DNA from: Bin80 sp965261255
GTDB lineage: Bacteria > Bacteroidota > Rhodothermia > Rhodothermales > Bin80
NCBI GenBank assembly: GCA_965261255.1
Contig: CBDHCQ010000004.1
Location: 992,001-1,056,000, forward strand
DNA: 64,000 bases
Direction of reading: 5' to 3'
In this document: positions 45,887 to 55,699 of the stretch, piece after piece
Layout: the number at the start of each line of letters is the position of its first letter
Position numbering within the stretch: the first letter of the stretch is position 1
The notes under the pieces: model-generated
What the model was told of the DNA's origin: nothing
Seen by the model: only the letters and a program-made list of their open reading frames with translations
Database searches by the model: none
Program-made: the position numbers and the translations under genes

Positions 45887-46681
45887 ATGGAATCACTAGA
45901 CAAGATCATTCGCCCATTACTGGAAACTGCTTCCAAGTACGCTATGGAGTGGTTTCTTCGTTCATCCCACCAGGTCAAGCACGATGGTTCGCCGGTAACC
46001 GCTGCGGATGAAGCTATCCAGAAGTATCTCATCAGGGCAATTAAACAGCACTTTCCACAGGATGGCATCATAGCAGAGGAAGACGACGTACTACGTTCGC
46101 CACAGCGGGGTTCGCGTTATTGGACGGTTGACCCAATTGACGGCACGGTATCGTTTGTCGCTGGAATTCCGAGTTGGGCCATTGCTTTGGGACTGGTTGA
46201 AGAGGGTCAGCCGGTCGCAGGATTTATACACGTACCCTCAACGGGGGATTATTTTCATTCGACTGGAACGTCTGTATTTCGGGGCGACGTGGTTAGGTTA
46301 CTGAGTGAGCGGACTGCGCTGGATGCCGACATGATCTTGTTAACACATACGCGGCCCCATCAGAATTATACCCTTGCCGAGTCTTTTCCGGGTCGCATTT
46401 TTTCTCTAGGAACAGCGTCCATCCACTTGTCATTGGTAGCAACGGGGGGAGCGGATTTAGTTTTGATTGGACACGACAAGATATGGGACTTGGCGCCGGG
46501 CTACGCGATGTTGCGTGCAAATGGCGGAGTCCTGCGCTACCTGGATGGAACTGATTGTGATCTCTCAGTCCTTCTTGACGGTCGACCGGCACCACTCCCG
46601 ATGGTAGGTGGTCCGTCCGTCCTGGTTGACCAGTTTTTCTCTCATCTGGATTACTGGAAGATACCCTCTGGCTTAGTTTAG
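45887..46681 (+). CDS. Inositol-monophosphatase-family phosphatase (paralogue 1; possible histidinol-phosphatase)
   Basis: 264 residues. Metal-binding residues E64/E65 (IIAEEDD), D82 and D85 (VDPIDGT) and a late Asp in KIWDLAPGYAML define the IMPase fold. The family includes inositol, fructose-bisphosphate, PAP and histidinol phosphatases. HisN-type function is attractive because hisB here lacks the phosphatase domain, but sequence alone does not settle it. A related gene lies 2 kb downstream (48732). Divergent from the sulfotransferase-like gene. Confidence 0.85.
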   Translation: MESLDKIIRPLLETASKYAMEWFLRSSHQVKHDGSPVTAADEAIQKYLIRAIKQHFPQDGIIAEEDDVLRSPQRGSRYWTVDPIDGTVSFVAGIPSWAIALGLVEEGQPVAGFIHVPSTGDYFHSTGTSVFRGDVVRLLSERTALDADMILLTHTRPHQNYTLAESFPGRIFSLGTASIHLSLVATGGADLVLIGHDKIWDLAPGYAMLRANGGVLRYLDGTDCDLSVLLDGRPAPLPMVGGPSVLVDQFFSHLDYWKIPSGLV

Positions 46682-47147
46682 TGGGAGTTCTGCCCCAACT
46701 GCACGCGATAAGCGTTCGGATTATTGCCCCTTATGACCAGTGAATGGACACGGAAGCTCTCAACGACAAATGGCTTGACGATAGGTCAGCGGAACTTTGA
46801 ATGATTCCAGTATCCGTGATGAAGATAACGTCGAATTGGGCAAGTATTCCCGTAGGATACGACCAAGTAGCCTCTTGGGCCGTTGACTTCGAGGGATGGA
46901 CTCTTCGAGGGAGGGGACTACAATATCGACTCGCTCAAATGGACCTGCTCAGCCGTTGAAATGATATTCGGCCCAAGATCACTTCTACGCGCTATTGCGG
47001 AGACAATTGCCTGTGATTGTGCTGATTATCACTTTATACAAGCGCTGCGAGTACTTGGGCAAAGGTCATGAATCTTGACCGCTTTGATCTTCCGTAGTTG
47101 AGAGCGATGTAGAACTGGACGGTAGAAACCTCAACAAATAAAGTCCA
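46682..47147. other. gene-free gap, 466 bp, between convergent genes
   Basis: I see no supported gene, repeat or RNA. Short frames here lack any family resemblance. The two flanking genes end here. Confidence 0.5.
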
Positions 47148-48035
47148 CTACATTGTCAATAACACGTACAGTAAAATGATGCACATTGCGATCAGTGCAA
47201 CAACACCATGGACGAGCAGGAGACCGCACTGCTTGACCAGCGTACGTAGGCGTCCCTGACAGTATACACGCCTAAGAGACCAATACAGGTGGCATACCAT
47301 GCCAAGCATCGCCACAGACAAAAAAATACCAGAGCCCAGCAATGCTTCAATGACTAGGCCAACGGCAAACATGAGGAATCCAGCAGCATACGCGTGCAAG
47401 GTGAAAATCAAGTGCGGCACATAGAAGGGCTCGCGTTTACGATAAAGAAGTCGCAGCACGCCGGCAAATGCCGGCATCGCAATAAAGAAGACCCACGGTA
47501 ACCGTCTGGAAAACCTATCCGACACCCACCCAGGATCTTCCTGTGCAGGTCGAATGAGCTCTGTAAGCCAATGGCTGTCCATATCCACTTCGGCGGATTC
47601 CAGGTTGTCGTCACTGGTCTGCACATTTGTTGTATCGGTAGCCGTTGAATCCGAAGTGCCAATATTGACCATGGGGTCATCGGAACCAGGAAATACAGCC
47701 ATCAGCAAAAAAGCCATAAAGCTGATAAAAAGATATAATCGAAGTGGAGCCACATAACGGGCACGTTTACCATCCAGATAGTGCTTGGTAAGTAGCCCTG
47801 GGCGCCGTATTAGTATGAACAGTGTTTGCCAAGTCCGTGAATCGAAGGCAAATATGCTTAGCATCGTTTCGGATACAATAGCACGGACCGGAATATGCAG
47901 TGTACCAGACCGTTGTCCACAGGAAGCACAATAGTCCTGTACGTTCGGCGACTCGCAATTGGGGCACACCGCACTCGAAGGAGGTCCATCGGCGGAGTCT
48001 GTCAGACTACGATCATCATGTTGGTTATCTGACAT
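47148..48035 (-). CDS. DUF3667 membrane protein with N-terminal zinc ribbon
   Basis: 295 residues. A zinc ribbon is formed by C24/C27 and C36/C39 (CPNCES, CASCGQ). The DUF3667 block follows (FDSRTWQTLFILIRRPGLL, KRARYVAPLRLYLFISFMAF), then an acidic linker and about four more hydrophobic segments to the C-terminus. The family is common in Bacteroidota and has no known function. No operon partner. Confidence 0.85.
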   Translation of the reverse strand: MSDNQHDDRSLTDSADGPPSSAVCPNCESPNVQDYCASCGQRSGTLHIPVRAIVSETMLSIFAFDSRTWQTLFILIRRPGLLTKHYLDGKRARYVAPLRLYLFISFMAFLLMAVFPGSDDPMVNIGTSDSTATDTTNVQTSDDNLESAEVDMDSHWLTELIRPAQEDPGWVSDRFSRRLPWVFFIAMPAFAGVLRLLYRKREPFYVPHLIFTLHAYAAGFLMFAVGLVIEALLGSGIFLSVAMLGMVCHLYWSLRRVYCQGRLRTLVKQCGLLLVHGVVALIAMCIILLYVLLTM

Positions 48036-48731
48036 TCTCTAGACAGCTGGCAGGTTCTGCAAGACGATCGCCAAAATACAGGCACCAATCAACGTCTCGC
48101 GCGGTTCTGCATGCTTGAACAGGTGCATGACTCTCCTACTGTTTATCGACAACTAAGTAATGAAGCTGGTATCATCAAAGAAAATACGTTACGGGAATTA
48201 ACAATTGGAGATTATATAGGTGTGTATCCGAGGCCCTGTGATCAATTGAGACTGCCTTTACGCAATTTGAGGGAATCAGTCTGAGCGAGTTTCGTATAGA
48301 TTGGCGAATCGTGGAGGAAACGGTTGTCGGCTGACCAGCGACTCAATGGCATTTTCCAATTTGAGCTAAGATATGGCTCAGGTTGACCAACCAACTGATT
48401 CGTGATTGTCCGGAAATACAAAAACCATTGAAAAAGTGCCTCAGTACCGCTTCTGTAATGGTGTGTTAGCTTTAAATGGGAATGTCAAGTAGCCGTGGGG
48501 TGAGATTCCCAAAAATTAGAACGGCTCTTTTAGTTGCAGGGGGCTTTTGGATGAATAGTGATCTGTGCCTGATGTTGTGATAGGTCCTAGGCCTTTCGTT
48601 GATAAACAAACAGTTCCAAATTCGGTAAACCGGCGGATGCGATGCCATCACTTGTAATTTTGTGACGGTAGGCACAGGATTGGACGGCTATTCAGCCCAG
48701 CGCGTCCGCAGACACTCCGAACCGAAAAACC
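48036..48731. other. gene-free gap, 696 bp, between divergent genes
   Basis: Long for a promoter region, with no supported gene, tRNA or repeat. Stop codons are dense in all frames. It must contain the promoters of both the DUF3667 gene and the second IMPase gene. Confidence 0.5.
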
Positions 48732-49562
48732 ATGGATGATTCTGCGCAGAGCAGTGAGGTCATTCAGTCAATTGCAGAAACATCAGTTCACGATGTGTGT
48801 GCGGCTGATGTAATGAATCTGTTGAATGTGGCTGGTGCCACAGCAATGGATTACTTTGGGTGTGTTACGCCCCGATGGAAGGATTCAAAGTCCTACGTTA
48901 CAGACGCTGATCTTGCAGTACAGCATATGATCGTTGAATGGCTCAACCAGCATTATCCCGATGATGGTATCATTGCAGAGGAAGAAGATCTAAGGAAAGA
49001 GTCAGCGGCGGGTAGCCGGTATTGGTCAATTGATCCAATTGACGGGACGGCAGCCTTTGTGAGTGGTCTGCCAATATGGGGTACAGGGTTGGCACTGTTG
49101 GAGGACTATGAGCCAATAGCTGCTTTTTTTTCTGCGCCTGTGACTCGGGATCAATACTGGGCACTGAAAGGGGAGGGAGCATATAGGGGAGAGCAACGCC
49201 TTTCGGTTCGCCCGCCAAACCCCCTGCACCCTGAATCTGTACTGCTCAGCTACTCTAAACTGCATCGCCAGCATATTCTCAGCTCTAAGTACCCCGGGAA
49301 AGTGCGAAGCCTTGGGTCAACAATAGCCCACCTCTGCTACGCGGCTGCGGGTAGTTGTGACGCGACACTTCTGACTCGTGTGAGCTTATGGGATGTGGCT
49401 CCGGGACTGCTAATGCTGCGAGAGAGCGGAGGAGAGCTGCGGTACGTAAACGGGGATCAGGTTAGCCTGAAAGATATGCTCACCTGCAGGGCCCCGGCAT
49501 TGATGATAGGAGGGCATTCCGAAATGGTCAGGCGCTTTAACGCACTGCTTTCTACCGATTAG
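48732..49562 (+). CDS. Inositol-monophosphatase-family phosphatase (paralogue 2; possible histidinol-phosphatase)
   Basis: 276 residues. IIAEEED at 80-86, D101 and D104 in IDPIDGTAAF, and LWDVAPGLLML supply the metal ligands. It resembles the 45887 protein throughout (SRYW-x-DPIDGT, LGSTIAHL versus LGTASIHL), so the two are diverged paralogues. SIDPIDGTAAFVSGLPIWG is closer than paralogue 1 to the usual HisN pattern, making it the slightly better candidate. Converges with the GH3-like gene, overlapping it by 4 bp. Confidence 0.85.
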   Translation: MDDSAQSSEVIQSIAETSVHDVCAADVMNLLNVAGATAMDYFGCVTPRWKDSKSYVTDADLAVQHMIVEWLNQHYPDDGIIAEEEDLRKESAAGSRYWSIDPIDGTAAFVSGLPIWGTGLALLEDYEPIAAFFSAPVTRDQYWALKGEGAYRGEQRLSVRPPNPLHPESVLLSYSKLHRQHILSSKYPGKVRSLGSTIAHLCYAAAGSCDATLLTRVSLWDVAPGLLMLRESGGELRYVNGDQVSLKDMLTCRAPALMIGGHSEMVRRFNALLSTD

Positions 49563-51082
49563 TCTACCAGGATCCGGCGGGCTCGATGACCGGCATGTGC
49601 GAGGACACCGTCAGCCACAGTTCGGTTCTCGCTCATTCGCGGGATCTTTGCTTGACTGTTAATGTCTCCCCGGCTGGCCTTAAGCCATGCATTGAATGTT
49701 CCATCCGGAAGTAGTACGATTTCTGGCGGACCGAAGGCCTTAGCCTCACGCCGGATTTGGTAGTGTCGATTAATATCGCAGAGTACCGAGTCCAGTGATC
49801 GCACAAATGCTTCGCAGTCGTGGGGGAGGCGGCTGAACTCAAACAGCCATTCATGCGCAGGAACCTGAGTGCCGTTCGGGGGGATGGCCGAAACATGGTA
49901 GTCGCGCACATGACTGTTTGTGGCTTTGCATGACTTATTAATCGCAGTCCGGGCATCCTCGCCAAAGACGGCTTCCCCATACTTGTCAATCATTTCAGAG
50001 GTTCGGCCGGCAACTACAATCTTATGCGGATCAGTACTTGTAAAGCGCACGACATCTCCCAGTAAGTAGGACCACAGTCCGCTGCAGGTCGTGAGAATCA
50101 TGGCGTACCGCACGCCAGGTTCCACGTTGCTTATCGTTCGCCGCTCGGGATTCTCGGCATTCAGTTCATCCAGGCGGATGAATTCATAGAAGACTCCGTT
50201 ATTCAGATGTAATCGCATAGCGGGATCGCTCAGATCCGTTTGATAGGAGAAAAATCCCTCCGATGCACCGTAAGCTTCTAGGAAATGCATTCTGGGTAGG
50301 CCAATCTGCTCCTCAAGGATTGCGCGGTACGAACTCAGAGCTACGCCGCCGGAAATGTATAGCTGCAGGTTGGGCCAGATTTCTCCGACAGTTCGTACGC
50401 TGGTTCCATTTACTTCGTTAAATCGTTCGATCAACAACCCAAAAAGAACCAGGGCCCAAGTTGGGGCCATGGCCACCATACGCACATCCTGATTCAGCGT
50501 CCGATCAACAATGGCCTGAATCTTTGAATCCCAGTTGGGCGCAAAAGCTATTGAAATTGGAACCGCCTGCAGAAAGGCCCTGAAGAACCCGGGCGCGTAC
50601 AGAATCTGTAAGCCGCTCACTTCTCCTACCAGTGTTCCCGGATAGTCAGGATCATCCTCAACACGTCCGGGAAGGGTCAGGTGCTTGCCAAGGAAAGTCT
50701 TGTAGGCGCCTGTGCGAACCAGGTAACTAAATCCTAGACCAACCGAAAATCCCCGATTCAGGCGGAGCATATCTTTGCTTAACGGAATGACCTTGCCTTC
50801 GGAGGCAGTACCACTCGAAACTGCAAAATGCTTAACATCACCTGGCCACAGCAAGTCATGTTCCCCTGCTCTTATTCGGTTTATGTAAGGCTTGAGGTCC
50901 TTGTAGGTGTGTATTGGAACACGCGACTGGTATACATCAATCACGTCTGATTGCCGCGCAATGTCTGCGAACTCAAATTTGAGGCCCCACTCGGTGTTTG
51001 AGGCCCGTTGCAGCATTCGCCGCAGCAGACGCGCCTGCATTTCAGCAGGTGTACGCGTACGTATATGGGAGACGATTCGCAA
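49559..51082 (-). CDS. GH3-family acyl-adenylating protein
   Basis: 507 residues from a TTG at 51082; the next ATG is at 51040 and an in-frame stop lies just upstream, so the N-terminus is a few residues shorter than in relatives. The adenylate-forming GH3 fold is recognisable: FAVSSGTASEGKVIPLS (phosphate-binding loop), EAYGASEGFFSY, and YLLGDVVRFTS. Plant GH3 enzymes join amino acids to hormones; the bacterial substrates are not known. Monocistronic; 4-bp tail overlap with the IMPase gene. Confidence 0.82.
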   Translation of the reverse strand: MRIVSHIRTRTPAEMQARLLRRMLQRASNTEWGLKFEFADIARQSDVIDVYQSRVPIHTYKDLKPYINRIRAGEHDLLWPGDVKHFAVSSGTASEGKVIPLSKDMLRLNRGFSVGLGFSYLVRTGAYKTFLGKHLTLPGRVEDDPDYPGTLVGEVSGLQILYAPGFFRAFLQAVPISIAFAPNWDSKIQAIVDRTLNQDVRMVAMAPTWALVLFGLLIERFNEVNGTSVRTVGEIWPNLQLYISGGVALSSYRAILEEQIGLPRMHFLEAYGASEGFFSYQTDLSDPAMRLHLNNGVFYEFIRLDELNAENPERRTISNVEPGVRYAMILTTCSGLWSYLLGDVVRFTSTDPHKIVVAGRTSEMIDKYGEAVFGEDARTAINKSCKATNSHVRDYHVSAIPPNGTQVPAHEWLFEFSRLPHDCEAFVRSLDSVLCDINRHYQIRREAKAFGPPEIVLLPDGTFNAWLKASRGDINSQAKIPRMSENRTVADGVLAHAGHRARRILVD

Positions 51083-51212
51083 CAGACAGAAGTTTTATGT
51101 GCTGTATAATGCGCCAGGGGTAGCTATGCGCAAAGTCGCCAGCAGCACGTGAACCCCTAATATACGGTGCATGATCCCCAAGTCGTCTAATCAGTTAAGT
51201 AGAACTGAAGAT

Positions 51213-52091
51213 ATGAATTTAACCATGGAATTGGTCTGTCGCGAACACCATCTGAATTTGTCGGGCGGGGCCGCAGTGATGGGCATTTTGAATGTGACCC
51301 CGGATTCCTTTTACGACGGAGGCAGATATTTGACTCTCTCTGAAGCACTTGAACGCGTCGAGATGATGCTCGATGAGGGCGCACGCATCATTGATGTTGG
51401 CGGTGCCTCGTCTAGGCCACAGGGTCAGGTTTATGGCACAGGTGCGGCACCAGTTTCGCAGGAACTTGAGATAAATCGGGTTCTGCCTGTTGTAAAGGCT
51501 ATCAGGCAATCGTTCCGTGAGGCGATCATTTCTGTAGATACATTCAACGCAGCAGTCGCGACTGCTGCGCTCGAGGCAGGTGCGCATATGATTAATGATA
51601 TATCCGGTTTGCGGGAGGGTGCAGTTTCAGCCGAGGTTGCAGGCCGCGTCGGCGCAGCGTATGTTGTTATGCATTCAATCAAACGTCGGGGTAGTTTGGT
51701 ACATGAGGCAAGCTACGATGGTGTAGTCGCATCAGTTTGTCAGGCACTCTTGGATTCCGCAGATCGGGCTCGATCTGCAGGCGTAACTAGCATTGTGGTG
51801 GATCCCGGATTCGGTTTTGGAAAACGGTACGCAGATAACTTGCACTTGATCCAGCGTCTGGATATACTTGCTGAACTAGGTTATCCTGTGTTGGTAGGAA
51901 TCTCCAGGAAGAGTACGGTTGGCCGGGTACTCAGTCGGGATAAAGAACCAGCATCGGTATCCGACCGTCTGTTTGGATCACTGGGGGTGACTGCTGCCGC
52001 CGTGCTTCGAGGAGCGAATATTGTAAGAACGCACGATGTTCGTGCGACCAATGAAATGATCCAAGGTTTAGAAGCGGTCCTGCGCGCCTGA
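51213..52091 (+). CDS. folP: Dihydropteroate synthase
   Basis: 292 residues from the ATG at 51213; an upstream in-frame ATG (51171) would add 14 unconserved residues. MGILNVTPDSFYDGG, VDTFNAAVA, MINDISG, DPGFGFGK and GISRKS are all in place for pterin and pABA binding. It condenses DHPPP with p-aminobenzoate in folate synthesis. It is 2 bp upstream of the diadenylate cyclase gene, a pairing common in Bacteroidota. Confidence 0.95.
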   Translation: MNLTMELVCREHHLNLSGGAAVMGILNVTPDSFYDGGRYLTLSEALERVEMMLDEGARIIDVGGASSRPQGQVYGTGAAPVSQELEINRVLPVVKAIRQSFREAIISVDTFNAAVATAALEAGAHMINDISGLREGAVSAEVAGRVGAAYVVMHSIKRRGSLVHEASYDGVVASVCQALLDSADRARSAGVTSIVVDPGFGFGKRYADNLHLIQRLDILAELGYPVLVGISRKSTVGRVLSRDKEPASVSDRLFGSLGVTAAAVLRGANIVRTHDVRATNEMIQGLEAVLRA

Positions 52092-52093
52092 AG

Positions 52094-52891
52094 ATGAATC
52101 TGTTTGGCGTAGTACCTGTGCGAGTGATTGATCTCTTTGAGATTGTCCTCGTAGCGGTAGTGTTCTATCGTTTGTATATGACGATGCGCGGCACGCTCGC
52201 CGTTTCGCTTTTTGCGGGGCTTATCGGTCTCTTATTGGTTCAGTTTGTGGTGGAGGTGACGGACATGAAGATTCTACAATCCATGTTCGCCGCGCTCAGT
52301 GACATATATGTGATAGCAGCGATCATTGTGTTCCAGCCGGAAATTCGGCGAGTTTTGATTTTACTTGGACAAACCCCATGGCTGCGACGTCTTCTTACAT
52401 CAGGGGATCAAAGTGAGATCATCACGGAAATCCTTACGGCGGTCAGCACCATGAGTCGACGAAAGTCCGGGGCTCTTGTTGTCTTCAAACGGAAGAACGG
52501 TCTGCGAAGCTATGTGGAGACCGGTGAATCGTTACAGGCAGTTCTCAAAAGCAATCTCCTGATCTCTATTTTTCACGAAAATAGCCCACTGCATGACGGA
52601 GCAGTTATTATTTATGGAAACCGTATCGAAGCCGCACGGTGTATATTGCCCGTATCCCGCAGTAAGCGGCTGGGAGCTCAGTTCGGTACACGGCATAGGG
52701 CAGCTGTAGGGCTTACCGAGGAAACAGATGCATTTGTGGTCGTAGTTTCGGAGGAAACGGGGAGAATTTCAGTTGCAGAGCAGGGCGCGATAATTTCCGG
52801 ACTGACACCTGAAGAATTGCGCCATCGGCTATCGGATGTTTTGAATGATCATGTGGTGCCTGCAGGCGGGTTTACCCAAGCGAAAAAGTAA
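52094..52891 (+). CDS. cdaA: Diadenylate cyclase (CdaA/DacA type)
   Basis: 265 residues. Three N-terminal membrane segments (about 10-80), then the DisA_N catalytic domain with LHDGAVII and GTRHRAAVGLTEETDA, the DGA and RHR motifs that bind ATP. It makes the second messenger c-di-AMP, usually tied to osmotic and envelope control. Located between folP and pcm, with gaps of 2-3 bp. Confidence 0.95.
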   Translation: MNLFGVVPVRVIDLFEIVLVAVVFYRLYMTMRGTLAVSLFAGLIGLLLVQFVVEVTDMKILQSMFAALSDIYVIAAIIVFQPEIRRVLILLGQTPWLRRLLTSGDQSEIITEILTAVSTMSRRKSGALVVFKRKNGLRSYVETGESLQAVLKSNLLISIFHENSPLHDGAVIIYGNRIEAARCILPVSRSKRLGAQFGTRHRAAVGLTEETDAFVVVVSEETGRISVAEQGAIISGLTPEELRHRLSDVLNDHVVPAGGFTQAKK

Positions 52892-52894
52892 CCA

Positions 52895-53551
52895 ATGCTG
52901 AGATCTGGAGGACAGTATGTACAGAGGCGGGCGAGGCTAGTCGAGACAGTCAGAAGCAACGGTGTCAAAGATGAACGTGTGCTCGCCGCTATCGGGCGCG
53001 TAAAGCGGGAATGTTTTATAGATCGGGCTTTGCAGCACCGGGCGTACGAGGATCAGGCATTACCAATTGGACTTCGCCAAACGATTTCACAGCCCACTAC
53101 CGTAGGCTTCCAGACCTGGATGTTGGATACGCGACCGGGCGATTCAGTGCTTGAAGTTGGAACAGGCAGCGGGTATCAGGCTGCTGTGCTATGCGAAATG
53201 GGAGTGCGCGTCTATTCTATTGAACGGCATCGGCTCCTGCATGAGCGCGCAAAGACAATACTGGAAGAACTTGATTATCGTGTACTGTTGCGTGTTGGAG
53301 ATGGAACATTGGGGTGGCCCGGGCTGGCCCCATTTGACGCGATCGTGGTGACTGCCGGCGCCATTGAGATCCCGAAACGACTTCTTGAACAGCTTCGTGA
53401 GCCAAGTGAGCGGAAGTCAGGAGGACGATTAGTTGTCCCGATTGGAGACCGAGGCGGTCAACGTATGACGAAAATTATTCGCACTGGACCAGATTCGTAC
53501 GAATCCGAGGAGCGGGGCATGTTCATGTTTGTACCGCTGGTGCGAAGCTAA
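52895..53551 (+). CDS. pcm: Protein-L-isoaspartate O-methyltransferase
   Basis: 218 residues. SAM-binding VLEVGTGSGYQAAVL (about 87-101), the N-terminal QTISQPTTVGFQT stretch that binds the isoaspartyl peptide, and a C-terminal LVVPIGDRGGQ are all typical. It repairs aged proteins by methylating isoaspartate. Last of the folP-cdaA-pcm unit; it overlaps the convergent gene by 4 bp. Confidence 0.94.
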   Translation: MLRSGGQYVQRRARLVETVRSNGVKDERVLAAIGRVKRECFIDRALQHRAYEDQALPIGLRQTISQPTTVGFQTWMLDTRPGDSVLEVGTGSGYQAAVLCEMGVRVYSIERHRLLHERAKTILEELDYRVLLRVGDGTLGWPGLAPFDAIVVTAGAIEIPKRLLEQLREPSERKSGGRLVVPIGDRGGQRMTKIIRTGPDSYESEERGMFMFVPLVRS

Positions 53552-54756
53552 ATGACGACCGTTTGCGCGGGCCCCTCGTGGGCTCTGATCAGGGCGCGGG
53601 TAGCTTCATCACGCAAATCATCTGGGCTTTTATGCTTTTCGGTCATCCTCGCAATTCCTACATAGATGCCACCGGTCAGCAATCCACCCTGATTCTTTAT
53701 AGCAGACTGAATGTCTTTGTGCCAAACTTCCAGTTTGTCTTTTGGTCCGTCAATAAACACGCCGTACGTTATTTCGCCGAATTTGACGACGCGGCTGTTC
53801 GGGGCTGCATTTTGCAGGCATTCCGAAAACAATTGCTCCGTCTTGCTAAGAACATCCCCGTAGGACCGTGTGAGGATTTCGGCTTTTTGGGGCACTGTGA
53901 TCGCGAGTGCAAGTTCGGTTCCCTGCTGTCTTGCGCGTGCCATTTCTTCGGTAATGATCTCGCGTCGGGGACGATTGGGATCCTCTCTGTAGAGCATCAA
54001 GCTCAGAGTTTCCCCGAATGCCTCAAGTAATTCTTTTGCACGTGGATGAGACAGTCCAGATTCATTAGCGGTATCGGCAAGCAATAAATAGGACGTTTGT
54101 CCAATAGCAGCAACCCCGAGACTGGTGATATTCGCTGGTGTTCTGCTGTATTTCAGTTGAGTGGTTGGCACACCGTTTTCGCCGACAGTGTGGATTGCCG
54201 CAGTTTCAGATTCTCGTAGCAGGTTGTGTCTAAGGATAAAGGATTCTCCGCGAAGGCAGCTCCAGTCCAGCCCGACGGTTCCCCAAACCTTGTAGTTGTA
54301 TTCCTCTATTCGCTGAATGAGCCCGACAGCATGTGCGTCAAGCGCTGCCTGCATTCCCCGCAATACAGGAATGAGAATGTGCTTTTCAAATGGGTTTCGC
54401 GCCTTCTTTTGGGGTTGCACTGTAGGTGTCTCAACTTTTGGGGTGCTTAGAAACAAATCTGGAGTAGCCTCAGTCTCTGCAGGGTCAACATCTGGCGGGA
54501 AATCGTTCTTTTTGGCTATAGGACGGATATCAATTATTCCATCCTCTTTCAGAGAAGGTGGTTCGGGTGGTTTTTTGGACGAGGTTTTTTCATCTCTACG
54601 CTCGGCGCGTTCCGACATTGGAACGTATATCAACAAGATAATTGCAATAATGATCAGACCGGTCATTGGAGTATATACCCACCATTCAGTGGTCCCAATG
54701 AGAAGAGTAACGGCTGAGGCCACAATCGCTAAAATGATAAAAGTTACTCGCAGCAT
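53548..54756 (-). CDS. Membrane-anchored protein with degenerate GAF/GGDEF-like region, function unknown
   Basis: 402 residues from the ATG at 54756 (a TTG three codons upstream is the alternative). Two membrane segments lie at about 4-22 and 28-45, then a charged, proline-rich linker (about 50-125). The soluble part has a GAF-like region (KVWGTVGLDWSCLRGESFILRHNL) and a C-terminal part built like a GGDEF domain (LALAITVPQKAEILTRSYG, then TGGIYVGIARM) but without the catalytic GG(D/E)EF. I would not predict cyclase activity. Its tail overlaps pcm by 4 bp. Confidence 0.7.
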   Translation of the reverse strand: MLRVTFIILAIVASAVTLLIGTTEWWVYTPMTGLIIIAIILLIYVPMSERAERRDEKTSSKKPPEPPSLKEDGIIDIRPIAKKNDFPPDVDPAETEATPDLFLSTPKVETPTVQPQKKARNPFEKHILIPVLRGMQAALDAHAVGLIQRIEEYNYKVWGTVGLDWSCLRGESFILRHNLLRESETAAIHTVGENGVPTTQLKYSRTPANITSLGVAAIGQTSYLLLADTANESGLSHPRAKELLEAFGETLSLMLYREDPNRPRREIITEEMARARQQGTELALAITVPQKAEILTRSYGDVLSKTEQLFSECLQNAAPNSRVVKFGEITYGVFIDGPKDKLEVWHKDIQSAIKNQGGLLTGGIYVGIARMTEKHKSPDDLRDEATRALIRAHEGPAQTVVI

Positions 54757-54990
54757 GAGCGACAATGTAAGGATAAAGCCTAGTTAGGGGCGAAAGATAC
54801 CAAGAGTTGTGCGACTTAACAAATTCAAGTCTTGTGAGCCTTTTTCGACCACTTGTTCAAGTCTGTTTGTCAGTGACATATCAGCTAGTCGGATCACCGG
54901 CATTATACGAAGGCTATGCCCGAATTGACTGAACTCAGAACAAGCATGTTGCGTGATTAATTCTGTGACAGAAAGTAATGGAAAAATTAA

Positions 54991-55380
54991 TTAGTTGATA
55001 GCTAATGAATCCGGGATATCATTTCGTTGTGTATCAGGATTGACCAGCGGACCTGTCAGGGGCAAGTCGAAGCTTGTCAAGAAAGGAGCAATGGCGGAGA
55101 ACCAGAATTCTTGCTGAAACTCGATCATATCGTCGTCGGAAGTTTGGTCCAGGCTACTGCGTGTCCCAAGATCCAGGTAAAAGATGCGCGGCCAGTCGGG
55201 AAATCGAGTCTGTGCATCCTTCACCATAGAGAATGCCTGTTGCGCAGCTTCTACAAAACTCATTTTCCCGGTTATGATCAGATAGATCGCCACCGTATTG
55301 TCAAAATTCATCCAGACTCCAGGCGAGTCTGGTTTATTGTACGCTGGAATGAATGGAGGTGAAGACTGCGGAGTGTCCAT
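54991..55380 (-). CDS. Hypothetical protein, 129 residues
   Basis: Likely start ATG at 55380 (MDTPQSSPPFIP); the frame extends 25 codons upstream. The protein has a Pro-rich start, one hydrophobic helix (NTVAIYLIITGKMSFVEAA) and an acidic, aromatic middle (RFPDWPRIFYLDLG, DDDMIEFQQEFWF). No domain recognised. Composition is protein-like, so I take it as real with moderate confidence. It is divergent from the lipoprotein at 55700. Confidence 0.5.
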   Translation of the reverse strand: MDTPQSSPPFIPAYNKPDSPGVWMNFDNTVAIYLIITGKMSFVEAAQQAFSMVKDAQTRFPDWPRIFYLDLGTRSSLDQTSDDDMIEFQQEFWFSAIAPFLTSFDLPLTGPLVNPDTQRNDIPDSLAIN

Positions 55381-55699
55381 TGGACCGTTACCGGGATATT
55401 GGCCTGATACAGAATTCAGCAATGCAGGTTGCCAACAGGCGAGTGGCATAGGCAAATGCTACTGGTCAAAATGATCTGCTATGGTCTATGTAAAGCATAC
55501 ATTGGGATGGGAAGGTGCAATGTCGTCGTCACATGCGGATACTGGCCTCATCCATGGGACAATGATAACGTGTTCGTCAAACTGATAATGGGTGTAATGG
55601 TATGCCATTATATGCTCATTGGTAATTGTACTATGCTTACGTACATTTAGCAATGATTTCTTCCAAGAACGATCAATCAGACCACCCTCGCTCGTTTCT
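55381..55699. other. divergent promoter region, 319 bp
   Basis: No gene. It contains a small perfect hairpin TAATGG-TATG-CCATTA at 55595-55610. It separates the minus-strand hypothetical gene from the plus-strand lipoprotein gene and must hold both promoters. Confidence 0.4.

Noticed and set aside
45787..46071. The 95-codon upstream extension of the sulfotransferase-like frame
   Set aside because: It overlaps the start of the divergent IMPase gene and has no similarity to the family; the ATG at 45786 starts right at the conserved first strand.
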